DNA from: JBBQLG01 sp964251665
GTDB taxonomy: Bacteria > Bacteroidota > Bacteroidia > Cytophagales > Spirosomataceae
Direction of reading: 5' to 3'
Length of the DNA stretch: 48,808 nt
Assembly (NCBI GenBank): GCA_964251665.1
Contig: CAXUKO010000030.1
Span: 1-48,808, forward strand
The translations under genes and the position numbers were made by a program. Under the pieces are notes generated by a model that searched no databases, was not told where the DNA came from, and was given only the letters and a program-made list of their open reading frames with translations. Positions 27,301 to 34,921 of the stretch are shown piece by piece (positions within the stretch are counted from its first letter, which is position 1; each line of letters starts with the position of its first letter).

Positions 27301-29580
27301 TACCAGTTGGTTAACGCCACGGGTACGCCCGTCGGCCCCAGCCAGTCTGCGACTCCGCTCACGCTGGCCAATGTGCAGCCCGCCCAGAGTGGCTCGTATT
27401 CGGTCATTGTCACCGGCGCGTGTAACAGCGTGACCAGCACCGCCTTCTCGCTCACGGTCAATGCCCCACCCGTAGCCACTATTTCGGCCAGTCCCTCGAC
27501 GACACTAACCTGCGCCCAAACGAGCCTGACCTTAACGGCGGGGGGCGGCACCAGCTACGCCTTTAGCGGGCCGGGCATCGTCAGTCAAAACGGCAACCAG
27601 GCCCTGGTCAATGCGCCCGGCGCCTACTCAGTGACGGTCACTAACGCCAATGGCTGCGTGAGCACCACCAGCAGCACGGTGACGGCCGAGACCACCCTAC
27701 CCACGGCCACCATCAGCGGCAGCCTCACTGTCACCCCAAGAGGCACCACCCTGCTCACCGCATCGGGCGGCACTACCCAGCTCTGGTCCACGAACGAGAC
27801 CAACTCCACTATCTCCGTCACCGCCGGTACCTACTCGGTGACCGTGACTAATGCCAGCGGCTGTAGCAGCAGCACCAGCGTGACCGTCAGCACGGTCAAT
27901 GCCGCCCCCGTGGCCACGCCCAATGCCAACCAGACCGCTACCGTCGGCGTCTCCTTTGCCTATACGGTGGCGGCCTTCACCGACGACACGCCCAACAGCC
28001 TCACCTACACGGCCAGCCTGACACCCGCTAACGGCCTGGTGTTCGATCCGGCCACGCGCCGTATCAGCGGCACGCCCTCGCTCAGCGGGGTGACCACGGT
28101 GACGGTGACGGCTACCGACCCCGGTGGGCTGAGTGCCACCACGGGCTTCACCATCACCGTCAGTCCGGCCCCGGTGGTGGTCGCCCCGCTCTCGCTGACG
28201 CTCCAGGCCACGCCCACCACGCTGCTCACTACGGGCATGGCCACCCTGTCGGCTTTCGTGACCGGCGGCACCAGTCCGATCCAGTATGCCTTCAGTGGCC
28301 CCGGCACTATTACGCTCAACGGCAACACGGCATTAGTATCAGGTTTACCGGCGGGGGTCAGCACCTTCACCGTGGTGGCCACCGATGCCACCCGTCCCAC
28401 CAGTCAAAGTGCCAGCGCGGTGGTCAGTGTGACGGTGACCAGCCCGCCCCCCACCGATCCGGGGGCGCTCACCATTACCTCCTTTAGCTGCTTCAGCACC
28501 AATGGCGCGTTGAGCAGCGTAAACTTCGTGGTGGGCTATGCCAACGGCACCTTTGCCCCGGCTCTGCCCGACCTGTTCATCAATGGAGTAACGATTACGG
28601 GGCAGTTAGGCCAGAGTTACACCTTCCCCTTCGATCAGAACCAGAGTCTGCTACCCATTCAGGATCAGGACACTCGCTCTACTTACTTCACCTGGAACTT
28701 CCGCCAAGCCTGTGCCGCTCCGGTGACGTCACCCAGCCCAACCGCGCCGGTGGCCCCCGCTTTGCCTAACCAAACCGCAACAGTGGGCACACCCTTCAAC
28801 TATGGGGTACCGCCCTTCACCGGTACCGCTCCCATCAGTTACTCCGCCACGGGCCTGCCCAATGGGTTAAGTTTCGATGCCGGTAGCCGTACTATTTCGG
28901 GAACACCCACCACCGTGCAGACGCCCACAGTGACCATCACGGCGACCAATGTAGCGGGTTCGAGCAGTGGCCAGTTCACCCTCGCCGTGAGTGCCTCGGC
29001 CACTCAGCCGCCAACACCCACCGGCCCGGCCACGCTCACCATTACCTCCTTTAGCTGTCTGACCACCAACTCGGTGCTCACGGGCGTGAACTTCGTGGTG
29101 GGCTATACCAACGGCACCTTTGCCCCCGCTCTGCCCGACCTGTTCCTCAACGGCATCACCATCACCGGCAAACTCGGCACCCAGTACAGTTTGAGTTTCG
29201 ATGCCAACCAGAGCACCATCGCTATTCAGGATCAGGCCACCCGCTCCACCTACTTTGTGTGGAACTATCGCCAGGCCTGCACCACCACACCCCAGCCCAC
29301 CCGCTTATCGGCCGAAACCGCCCTGCCATTGACCCTTCGGGTGCTGGGTAACCCCGTAGGGGAGACTCTGGAGGTAGAGGTGACGGGTGCCCAGGGTGGT
29401 TCGTTGATGCTTCAGCTGACCGATATACAGGGCCTACCCATCGGGCAGCGTACCCTGGAGCGGGCCGATGCGTTGGAGCACGTGCGGTTTACCGTTAGCC
29501 GACAGTTGGCGGGCGTGTTGTTGCTGCGGGCCACCACCCCGACCCAGACCCAGACCATCCGCGTACTGAAGGGTCATTAG
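21391..29580 (+). CDS. Giant secreted beta-helix / Ig-like surface protein with T9SS sorting domain
   Basis: 2729 residues. Signal peptide about 1-30. Three related parallel beta-helix modules at about 33-385, 389-743 and 1604-1930, each starting like IRYVKPAATGTGNGSSW, with VAIYGGF, DNSYHVI, AVLDGF.ITGG and repeated NCSF..N.A..GGAIYN rungs. He_PIG-type Ig domains at about 748-834 and 1514-1600, nearly alike. About 835-1270 is a second solenoid (FTNAG.I.IG repeats). More Ig-like, SprB-like and cadherin-like units follow to about 2340. Two copies of a Cys-containing domain begin LTITSFSC at about 2359 and 2547. The C-terminus (about 2644-2729, ending QTIRVLKGH) is a type A T9SS sorting domain, so the protein should cross the outer membrane and be attached or released. 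Likely an adhesin or glycan-binding protein; an enzymatic role is not evident. Confidence 0.93.
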   Translation: MTLSLPSFTRSLVRGLSLLGLLLGVSLLAQAQAIRYVKPAATGTGNGSSWANASGNLQTIITASDVGDQVWVAAGTYKPTTTTDRTISFAMKNGVAIYGGFAGSETSLSQRPAVNQATPSSTTLSGDIGTAGSIDDNSYHVIYNFTGLTTSAVLDGFVITGGRANGGGDPFDSGGGMFNQGNYYDCNPLIRNCVFLGNSAAQIGGAIYNSGSNYSDSSPVLTNCSFQGNSANFGGVIYNDGRSNGTSSPVLTNCSFQGNSAAFRGGAMYNYGTTNPTLANCVLFGNGGAATFSNQANSINVTYSLLETGVTNFTDAGNNLTTTVSPFVSATDARLNTCAPAINSGNNGVNTTATDLAGNPRIFSSGGTATPDRIDMGAYEYQANLLTVQYVKMGGAGTGSGDSWANASGDLQATIQASCENQQVWVAQGTYKPGPSTNTDRSLSFAMKNRVAIYGGFAATGNPSSLTARNPGSFTTVLSGDIGTAGNTADNSYHVINNPPGLTNSAVLDGFLITGGNANGSNSPDDSGGGMINNGNGAGNSCSPLIRNCLFLANRADNGGGAIHNAGYTNGNSNPSLINCAFQSNAANRGGAIYNDGSVGGNGNPSLTNCSFQSNSAACGGAMGNVAFQGTSRPVLTNCVVWGNGGASTFNNQQGAFITTSYSLFESSVTGYNPGTGNLTATISPFANTTTTLLRCGSAAIDAGDPATSSTTVGNIDLAGNARFFNGTGAPAGRIDMGAYEVQGATTIVITTPGVSTATLGVAFNQAFTTSGGTSPYSYSLVSGSLPSGLGLATSGVLSGTPTQAGSFTLTVLSRDAIGCTDVSAAYVLTVLPGCGAGLSGPTWTGCLSTDWNTAGNWASGTVPTATDDVVIPSAPANQPVLSTPATAKSVEVQSGASLSITAAGSLTINDSKSLDGNTMAFSNRGTVQNAGQLVLGNTAAIGQIGFWNRGIANNAGGQISIDRSTNFALLHLSGTFTNTGAITIGSTANAGIFGLRVEEGIVANNPGGAITINRTGYGVVNFATFVNASRLTIGNVALSAQDCINNLGAFTNTATGEIRADRAFGNGIWHAGGTFLNDGKILIGTVAFTGSGGMLIGGISFVNSAGAEIQIDRVNRGLTNLNNFTNAGQIRMGNNVALGERGILNGNEEGTVAAVFTNQAGGLIQIDRTAANQDGLTNNVMATFTNAGTVTVGTLGNIGGNGIANAGTFANSACATLTVVAPINNGNSLTNAGLFTVSTTRPHSNTGTLTNNGLISYPQGNPIPNVVNNDVIATPISSCSNTITPALQLGGNSSQFSVGTTWYTDPALTQSAGTYDRGSNMFTATNLAPGSRTTLYVAATDQANGCTKTVSVSVTLNATVTAGISPTNPTLTCASPTVSLTASGGSSYVWDDRSTNAVRTVSSSGTYSVTVSNGAGCSAVASVSVGQDQTAPVASLVSSGSLTCSVTSVTLTANPNGLIGATLAYQFSQGASQLGTTNQATVSSPGLYSVTVTSANGCTATASTRVASSTAVVRVTNPTVTTVTQGVAFSQSFTASGGANPYSYSLASGSLPTGLSLATTGVLGGTPTQSGSFTLTVLGRDATGCSGVSAPYGLTVSVPPSTIRYVRMGATGSGNSWADASGDLQSQINFTGAQQVWVAQGTYKPGGNANTDRTVSFTMKNGVSILGGFAATGVPTLAERNPTSFTTVFSGDIGTIGDNADNSYHVVFNPNGLAETAVLDGITITGGNANVRNAYSKESYGGGMSNERSSPTLTNCRFLTNSAISGGGMSNEGGSSPTLTNCSFVDNKAGDVGGGMYNYNYSSPKLINCSFLSNSTDYDAGGMFNGSSSGCTLTNCVLFGNEGANTFYIGQESSITITYSLLEAGVAGYTDGGNNLTTTISPFVSSTDARLNGCSPAINTGSNAANSTTTDLAGNPRFVNTTIDRGAYEFQGQPNLATTITQQPPSGSLVCQGSTVSIPLSVSGTGAFTYQLVNATGTPVGPSQSATPLTLANVQPAQSGSYSVIVTGACNSVTSTAFSLTVNAPPVATISASPSTTLTCAQTSLTLTAGGGTSYAFSGPGIVSQNGNQALVNAPGAYSVTVTNANGCVSTTSSTVTAETTLPTATISGSLTVTPRGTTLLTASGGTTQLWSTNETNSTISVTAGTYSVTVTNASGCSSSTSVTVSTVNAAPVATPNANQTATVGVSFAYTVAAFTDDTPNSLTYTASLTPANGLVFDPATRRISGTPSLSGVTTVTVTATDPGGLSATTGFTITVSPAPVVVAPLSLTLQATPTTLLTTGMATLSAFVTGGTSPIQYAFSGPGTITLNGNTALVSGLPAGVSTFTVVATDATRPTSQSASAVVSVTVTSPPPTDPGALTITSFSCFSTNGALSSVNFVVGYANGTFAPALPDLFINGVTITGQLGQSYTFPFDQNQSLLPIQDQDTRSTYFTWNFRQACAAPVTSPSPTAPVAPALPNQTATVGTPFNYGVPPFTGTAPISYSATGLPNGLSFDAGSRTISGTPTTVQTPTVTITATNVAGSSSGQFTLAVSASATQPPTPTGPATLTITSFSCLTTNSVLTGVNFVVGYTNGTFAPALPDLFLNGITITGKLGTQYSLSFDANQSTIAIQDQATRSTYFVWNYRQACTTTPQPTRLSAETALPLTLRVLGNPVGETLEVEVTGAQGGSLMLQLTDIQGLPIGQRTLERADALEHVRFTVSRQLAGVLLLRATTPTQTQTIRVLKGH
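22039..22218 (+). repeat. 90-bp tandem coding repeat
   Basis: The segment starting AGTAGTCCGGTGCTGACCAA at 22039 recurs at 22129, a period of 90 bp or 30 residues (SSPVLTNCSFQGNSA). It is one of several rung repeats in the first beta-helix module and suggests recent duplication or slippage. Confidence 0.75.
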
Positions 29581-29605
29581 CCCGTATGCTTTTTGTATCC
29601 ATTCC

Positions 29606-29643
29606 CTCCCAACGCCCCGGCTCATCAGTCAGGGCGTTGGGAG
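29606..29643 (+). terminator. Terminator of the giant gene
   Basis: CTCCCAACGCCC (29606-29617) pairs with GGGCGTTGGGAG (29632-29643) and is followed by TTTATCT. It starts 26 nt after the stop codon. Confidence 0.85.
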
Positions 29644-29869
29644 TTTATCTGGCGCGCGGCAGAATCAGCCGCGGTGTATGACAGCGGTTAAACGAACAAG
29701 GCTTAAGCTACCTTTAGGGTGAACACGGTACCGTATCCATCGTATACGAAGTGGAAAGGGGTGTTTCGAGCAGCACAGCGAAATTTCAGGAGACTGACCA
29801 GTGATTAGTCGCTTTTTAATGAGCTTATCAGGCGATAAAAGGTGATTCCTCGGTACAGTCGACTTCCGT
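29644..29869. other. Gap without recognisable gene
   Basis: About 225 bp between the terminator and the end of the RES toxin. No gene, RNA or repeat is recognised. Confidence 0.5.
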
Positions 29870-30348
29870 TTACAACCTACCTTTAATGATGCGGGTATCA
29901 ATTTGAAACGGTTCGTTCTCGATGATCTTCACCCGATCACTGAAAATAGGATAAAGCGTGTGCAGGAGGTAATTACGCGAACGGCTGACAATAGCCGAAG
30001 GGACCGATACCGTTAACGTATCAGGTTGCTTGAACCAGTCTGACAAATACACCGGCAGTGAGTCGTCCGGGTGCTCGTCGGGCCAGTTGGGGAGAGTTCG
30101 GCTAGTGAAATGGTCCTATAATCCTCCGGTATGTCCAGTACCAATAGATGGAAGTCGGGTATGAAACTGGGATTGAGATGGGCCACCACCTCTAGCAAGG
30201 CTAATTCCGGCGTGGCAGACGTATACAATATTGGCGGTCGGCCGCTGCCGAAGCCTTTGGGATTCCAACGGCCACCTGCCCGTCGAGCCCCTTCAGCCGA
30301 GAGTGGATCGGCAATGTAAGTGCTTTTATAAAGTCGGTAAACCAGCAT
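29870..30348 (-). pseudogene. RES-domain toxin, frameshifted
   Basis: The first frame (30348 to about 30090) gives MLVYRLYKSTY, ARRAGGRWNPKG, ILYTSATPELALLEVVAH and LVLDIPEDY, the N-terminal half of a RES toxin with its conserved Arg and Glu. The frame then runs out of register. The other frame continues NWPDEHPDDSLPVYLSDWF, VPSAIVSRSRNYLL and ENEPFQIDTRII, the C-terminal half with the conserved Ser, and stops at 29870. The join is at a run of four G on the plus strand (30089-30092), where one extra base would restore a protein of about 159 residues, the family's length. RES toxins destroy NAD+. As read, the toxin is dead; a sequencing error in the run is the alternative. Confidence 0.88.
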
Positions 30349-30362
30349 CTGGGACTATCGGC

Positions 30363-30860
30363 TCAAGAGTAAACGCCATACTCGATCCGTGTCAACACAT
30401 CGTCGACCAGCCCGAAGCCACTAATCGTTGTGAGTAAGGTAAGTGGTGGCTGGTTGGTCAACTCCTTTAAGGGGTAGCGCAGCCAGTCGGCTAAGGCGTC
30501 GGTGCGCCCATCAAAGACTAACAGCCCATGTGCTGTCAGATTCTCGAGCAACAGAAGCCGCTCGGAAGCTTGCTGGTCTAAGTGGCCCTCGTTGCGGAAT
30601 CGATGCAGGGTACGTTCGGCGATCTGGAGCAAGGTGGCCATCTCCTTGAAGGAGATCTGAGGTAGCTGGGTGAGTTGGTCGACCTGCCGGGTAGCGACGC
30701 CTTGGCGGGCCTGCTCAATGATAGCCAGCCCTGACACCTGTTGGGGTCGGTAGTCGGCCGGATCGGCGGCTGTTAACGTGGGCCGTCGGCGCTTAGCCGA
30801 TGCGGGGGCAGTGTGTGAACTTACTGTGGCCATCGATAAGACGTGTTTCCACAAAGACAA
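30363..30860 (-). CDS. Xre/MbcA/ParS-type antitoxin
   Basis: 165 residues from a TTG at 30860, or 156 from the ATG at 30833, which I prefer. The middle is an HTH-like region (FKEMATLLQIAERTLHRFRNEG); the C-terminus is the toxin-binding domain (DALADWLRYPLKEL, PLTLLTTISGFGLVDDVLTRIEYGVYS). These antitoxins cap the RES toxin's active site and repress the operon. It ends 14 nt before the toxin start, in the usual antitoxin-toxin order. The antitoxin is intact while the toxin is frameshifted. Confidence 0.9.
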   Translation of the reverse strand: MSLWKHVLSMATVSSHTAPASAKRRRPTLTAADPADYRPQQVSGLAIIEQARQGVATRQVDQLTQLPQISFKEMATLLQIAERTLHRFRNEGHLDQQASERLLLLENLTAHGLLVFDGRTDALADWLRYPLKELTNQPPLTLLTTISGFGLVDDVLTRIEYGVYS

Positions 30861-30902
30861 CTGCTTTTATACAGTAAGTCAACTGACAAAAAGCAGTTGT
30901 CT
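30855..30902. promoter_or_regulatory. Candidate operator of the RES/Xre operon
   Basis: A perfect 14-bp inverted repeat, AGACAACTGCTTTT (30855-30868) with AAAAGCAGTTGTCT (30889-30902), with a 20-nt spacer holding the smaller element GTCAACTGAC. It lies just upstream of the preferred antitoxin ATG, where an Xre antitoxin would bind its own promoter. Confidence 0.55.
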
Positions 30903-31245
30903 GTTCAACAGGCTCACCACGCCAAACTGTACTGATTTAAAAACTGGTTTTCGGTCCTGAATACGCCAAGGACGAAAATTTCGTGGACACGGCAACGCCG
31001 ATCAAACCCACATAAAAAGCCCAGAGCAGCTAAGCTGATCAAAGTCATTTGGTTGCCCGACATTTTCTTTAACGCATTGACTGTCAGCAGCAAGGCCATA
31101 TGCCCTTCCTCTTGATTTACCAAAGTGCTGCTCCGCTCATAGTTCCTGGCGGGTGACAGCTGCGGCACTCTTCATCATGGGTACCGCATTTTGGTTATCG
31201 CTGCTTACCCTCTGGCCAGCTACTCCACTATAGAAAATAAGCCGC
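30903..31245. other. Gap without convincing gene
   Basis: 343 bp. One open frame on the minus strand (30914-31168, 84 codons) has no recognisable domain and is not supported. Nothing else is seen. Confidence 0.45.
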
Positions 31246-34200
31246 TTATGGATTACCCCGCTGAGCCGGTAACGAACTCAGCAGTTGGGTAAGGGCGGCC
31301 ATATCCACCGGCTTGACTAAGTGAGCGTCGAAGCCGGCCGCCTGGCTGAGCCGCCGGTCGTCTGCCTGGCCATACCCGGTTAGGGCAATCAGCACCAGCG
31401 ACTGGCTCCCCGGTTGCGCCCGAATCAGGCGGGCCGTATCGTAGCCATTTATACCCGGCATCCCAATGTCTAACACGACCACCTCGGGATGCAGGCTTTC
31501 AACGGCGGCTATGCCCTCCCGACCATTAAAACGGATGTGAACCTGATGGCCCATGCGTTTCAGCAGCATGGCCAGCGTAACGGCGGCATCGGGGTTGTCG
31601 TCTACCACCAAAATCCGGTAGCCGCTGGTGGGGTTGGTGCCGGTATCGGCAGCGGGCTGCGGGGTTGTCGTCTCGGCCAGCGCGGGCAGGTGCATCGTAA
31701 ACTGGCTGCCCTGCCCTAACCCCTTGCTGTGCGCTTCCACCCGACCGCCGTGCAGTTCGACCAGCTGCCTGACCAGCGTCAGGCCCAAACCCAAACCATT
31801 ACGCGACCGTTCCAGGGTGTGGTCGGCCTGGGTAAACAGCTCAAAAATGGTCTCTAACTGGTCAGGGGCAATGCCGATGCCATCATCGCGGACCCGCAGC
31901 AGAGCCGCGTCCCCTGACGGCTGACCGGCCCGCTCTACGGTTAACCAGATATGACCGCCCTGGTGGGTAAATTTAGTGGCATTGTTCAGCAGGTTACTCA
32001 CCATCTGGACCAGCCGGGTCCGATCGCCATTGAGGTAGATGGGCCTGTTTGGCAGGGTCACGGTTAGTTCACGGCCGCCGGCCTCATAAAGTGGTCTGCC
32101 CGCATCAACCACCTGACTGACCACGTCCCGCAGGTCAATCCGCTCCCGCCGAAGCTCAAGTTTACCCTGACTGATGCGGCTCACATCCAGCAGATCATCC
32201 ACCAAGTGGATTAAATGATCGACCTGTCGGACCATTATCGCTACGGCCGGGGCCAGCGTCTGATCATTACCGGCGGTCAGTTTCAGGAGTTGGAGCGTAT
32301 TGCTCAGGGGAGCCAGCGGGTTGCGCAGTTCGTGGGCCAGCGTGGCCAGAAACTCATCCTTGCGCCGGTCGGCTTGCCGCAGGCTGTCTTCGGCCTGCTT
32401 CCGGCCCGAAACGTCCACAATGAATTCTACATTCTCATTGGGGCTAAGTCTCGTGCCAGCGTTGATTCCCCACCAGTGCGAGCCATCGGGGCGTTTGAAT
32501 TCTTTTTCATAGGGCGTAGTCTGGCCTTTCGTTTTCAGTTCGTCCAGCGCCTGCCGGGTGCGGGGCATCCACTCGGGCAGGGTAATGTCATCGGTGGCCA
32601 GTAACTGCTCTTCAAACTGTTGGCGGCTATACCCCGTCATGGTCAGAAAGGCATCATTGGCCTCCAGGAACCGGCCTGTATCATCAAAGAAAAGAACACC
32701 GACGGTGTCAATCTGAATGGCTTTTTGCAACCGGGTTCGGCTTTCCTCAACGGCCAGTTCGGCCAGTTTATGCCCGGTGATATTTTGAGTGATGCCAATA
32801 AAGCGGCCGGGCGAAGAGGCATTATCCGGCACCAGCTGTCCGTGGACCTGCACCCAAATCGTTTCGCCGGTCTGCGGGTTAACAAGGCGGTGTTCGATGG
32901 TTAGCTTTTCCGCGCTGGCCAGGGCCTGTTCGGTTGCCCGGGTCACCCAGTCGTAGTCATCCGGGTGGATGTGGCGGACGTTTTCGCCCGCATCGGTGGT
33001 CAGTTCGAAGCCAAGCACCTCCCGCAAATTTGGCGAGGTGAGTAGTTCGCCGGTCTGTGGATTGACTTCCCAGGTAAAGATGTGGGCACCCTTGATGGCT
33101 ACTTGTAACCGTTCTTCCGACTGGCGCAGGGCTTCCTGAGCGCGGGCGCGTTGCAGCCAGGGAAAAATGCGGTTGGCCAGCTCGCCGAACAGTTCCAGTT
33201 CATCGGCGCGCCACACCCGTGGCTGGGTGTCGGTGATGGCCATAATGTTGGTCCACCGGCTCTGGTAATGAAAGGGAACGTTCACATAGGCGCCGATGGC
33301 CAGCGCGGCATAGGCAGCCGCATCGGTGCGGGGATCGGTCTGGGTGTCGTTGATGACATAGGTTTCGCCCGCCCGGCAGGCCCGCTCGAACTCTTCGGTC
33401 AGAAAGTCCCGGATATGATACTGCCCCAGCAGGATGGGAACGCCCGGTTTCCCCCAGAAGTAGCTCACCGTCAGCTCTTTTTCCGCCGATTCGTCAATGT
33501 CCAAGAAGTTGACCGACGCTACGTTCAGGTACTGGCCGATCCGGGCTCCGACCGTCTGCATGATCGCTTCGGCCGACAACCGGCGGGTGAACTCGTCGGT
33601 GATCTGGGCTAAGAAGGCCCCATTCGCTTCCCGGCGTTTGCGCTCAGTAATGTCGCAGAGTCTCACGGCAACTAGTCGGCTTGGGGCATCCCCCAGCCGA
33701 AACGCATAGCCGTCAAACCAGCGGTTAGCGAGTCCGGCCACCGGACCACCGAACCGACGGGCTTCGCCCGTCAGGGCCACTGCCCCGCAGGGCTCAATCC
33801 AGCTTACATCAAGGGTGGGTACGAGTTCGCGCATCGTTTTACCCACCGCATGGCGGAGTCCGGTTAGTTTTTCAAAGGCGGGGTTGGCTTCCTGTACCCG
33901 GTAATCCACCGGGGTAGCGTCGGCATCAAACAGCACCTCTACGATGGAATAGGCTTCGTCTATCGACTGGAACAGGCTATAGTAGCGTTCTTCGCTGGGC
34001 CGAATAGCATGGGTTTCTGCGTCGTTGGTTACGTCCTGAGCAACGCCGGCACAGCGGTACACCTCACCCGCCTGGTTGAAATAGCTGCGCCCTATGAACC
34101 GTATCCGGCGTAGGCGTCCATCGTCGGCCCCAATGATGCGGCAGGAGCAGTCGCAGGCACCGCCCGATTGCGGATTCGTCGCCCATTGAACGGCCTGCAA

Positions 34201-34422
34201 CACCCGGTCAAGATCGTAGGGATGAACGCGGCTCAGGATTTGTTGATAGGTATATTCGTTTGTCCTAGGCAGGCTCAGCAAGGTCCGGCCTGCGTCGTCG
34301 AGCTTAATCTGCCCGGTGTGAATTGATACGTCCCAGGCCCCAAGGCCAGCGGCCGCCAGAGCAAAAGCGATAGCTGCATGGGATGCAGCGGATTCCGCTT
34401 CGTCGGTCGAGGAGTCAGTCAT
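31246..34422 (-). CDS. PAS/GAF hybrid sensor histidine kinase with receiver domain
   Basis: 1058 residues, no signal peptide or membrane helix, so probably cytoplasmic. Order: PAS (about 15-145), PAS (about 147-265), GAF (about 275-430), PAS (about 440-555), PAS (about 560-680), HisKA with His697 in LAHELRNPL, HATPase (DDGIGIAP, GLGLGLTLVRQLVELHGG) and a receiver with Asp985 in VVLDIGMPG. No DNA-binding output domain is fused, so it probably passes phosphate to another protein. It is divergent from the kinase at 34922 across 499 bp. The input signal is not evident. Confidence 0.94.
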   Translation of the reverse strand: MTDSSTDEAESAASHAAIAFALAAAGLGAWDVSIHTGQIKLDDAGRTLLSLPRTNEYTYQQILSRVHPYDLDRVLQAVQWATNPQSGGACDCSCRIIGADDGRLRRIRFIGRSYFNQAGEVYRCAGVAQDVTNDAETHAIRPSEERYYSLFQSIDEAYSIVEVLFDADATPVDYRVQEANPAFEKLTGLRHAVGKTMRELVPTLDVSWIEPCGAVALTGEARRFGGPVAGLANRWFDGYAFRLGDAPSRLVAVRLCDITERKRREANGAFLAQITDEFTRRLSAEAIMQTVGARIGQYLNVASVNFLDIDESAEKELTVSYFWGKPGVPILLGQYHIRDFLTEEFERACRAGETYVINDTQTDPRTDAAAYAALAIGAYVNVPFHYQSRWTNIMAITDTQPRVWRADELELFGELANRIFPWLQRARAQEALRQSEERLQVAIKGAHIFTWEVNPQTGELLTSPNLREVLGFELTTDAGENVRHIHPDDYDWVTRATEQALASAEKLTIEHRLVNPQTGETIWVQVHGQLVPDNASSPGRFIGITQNITGHKLAELAVEESRTRLQKAIQIDTVGVLFFDDTGRFLEANDAFLTMTGYSRQQFEEQLLATDDITLPEWMPRTRQALDELKTKGQTTPYEKEFKRPDGSHWWGINAGTRLSPNENVEFIVDVSGRKQAEDSLRQADRRKDEFLATLAHELRNPLAPLSNTLQLLKLTAGNDQTLAPAVAIMVRQVDHLIHLVDDLLDVSRISQGKLELRRERIDLRDVVSQVVDAGRPLYEAGGRELTVTLPNRPIYLNGDRTRLVQMVSNLLNNATKFTHQGGHIWLTVERAGQPSGDAALLRVRDDGIGIAPDQLETIFELFTQADHTLERSRNGLGLGLTLVRQLVELHGGRVEAHSKGLGQGSQFTMHLPALAETTTPQPAADTGTNPTSGYRILVVDDNPDAAVTLAMLLKRMGHQVHIRFNGREGIAAVESLHPEVVVLDIGMPGINGYDTARLIRAQPGSQSLVLIALTGYGQADDRRLSQAAGFDAHLVKPVDMAALTQLLSSLPAQRGNP

Positions 34423-34921
34423 CGAATCGAGGGTAGGTGAACAAGGCCGTAGATGGCCTAACTTGAAGAGAAGCAGACAAGTTTAAAAAGTACTATTCTC
34501 CGGGAAAAAGCGGTTGGCGGATAAGGGGAACAGACTCAGGGTTGATAAAAAGACAACAAAACCACCCTGTGGTTATACATCCGCTGATAGATGTGGTGGG
34601 ACTCCACTGAGTAACCAGGCCAGAAAAAGTGATTGTTGCGGCTCTGGACAGCGATAAACATTATTTTTCTGTAAACGATGACTCAAAGAAGTACAAGACA
34701 GTGTACAGGTTGACTCGTTCGTAACACCCGGTCAGGATAACATGAAAATACAAGTCATCCTGCGAAGTATAGGAACAGTTTACAGTTTGCTACGCTACCT
34801 ATCCTTCGGCGAGTGCAGGTAAATAAGGAACTTGGTTGTAGTTTAGAGCCGCTGTGAATAAAGTGCGACGGGCAGTCAGGTTTGCCCGTACGAATCCGTA
34901 CCTAACCGCTCTTAAAGCCTA
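34423..34921. other. Divergent gap between two kinase genes
   Basis: 499 bp without a gene. Around 34754-34817 an imperfect inverted repeat (GTCATCCTGCGAAGTATAGG and CCTATCCTTCGGCG) begins with the same GTCATCCTG core as the hairpin at 1101. Otherwise nothing is seen. Confidence 0.45.

Noticed and set aside
30914..31168. 84-codon minus-strand frame between the antitoxin and the hybrid kinase
   Set aside because: It has one hydrophobic stretch but no signal peptide, family pattern or supporting context.
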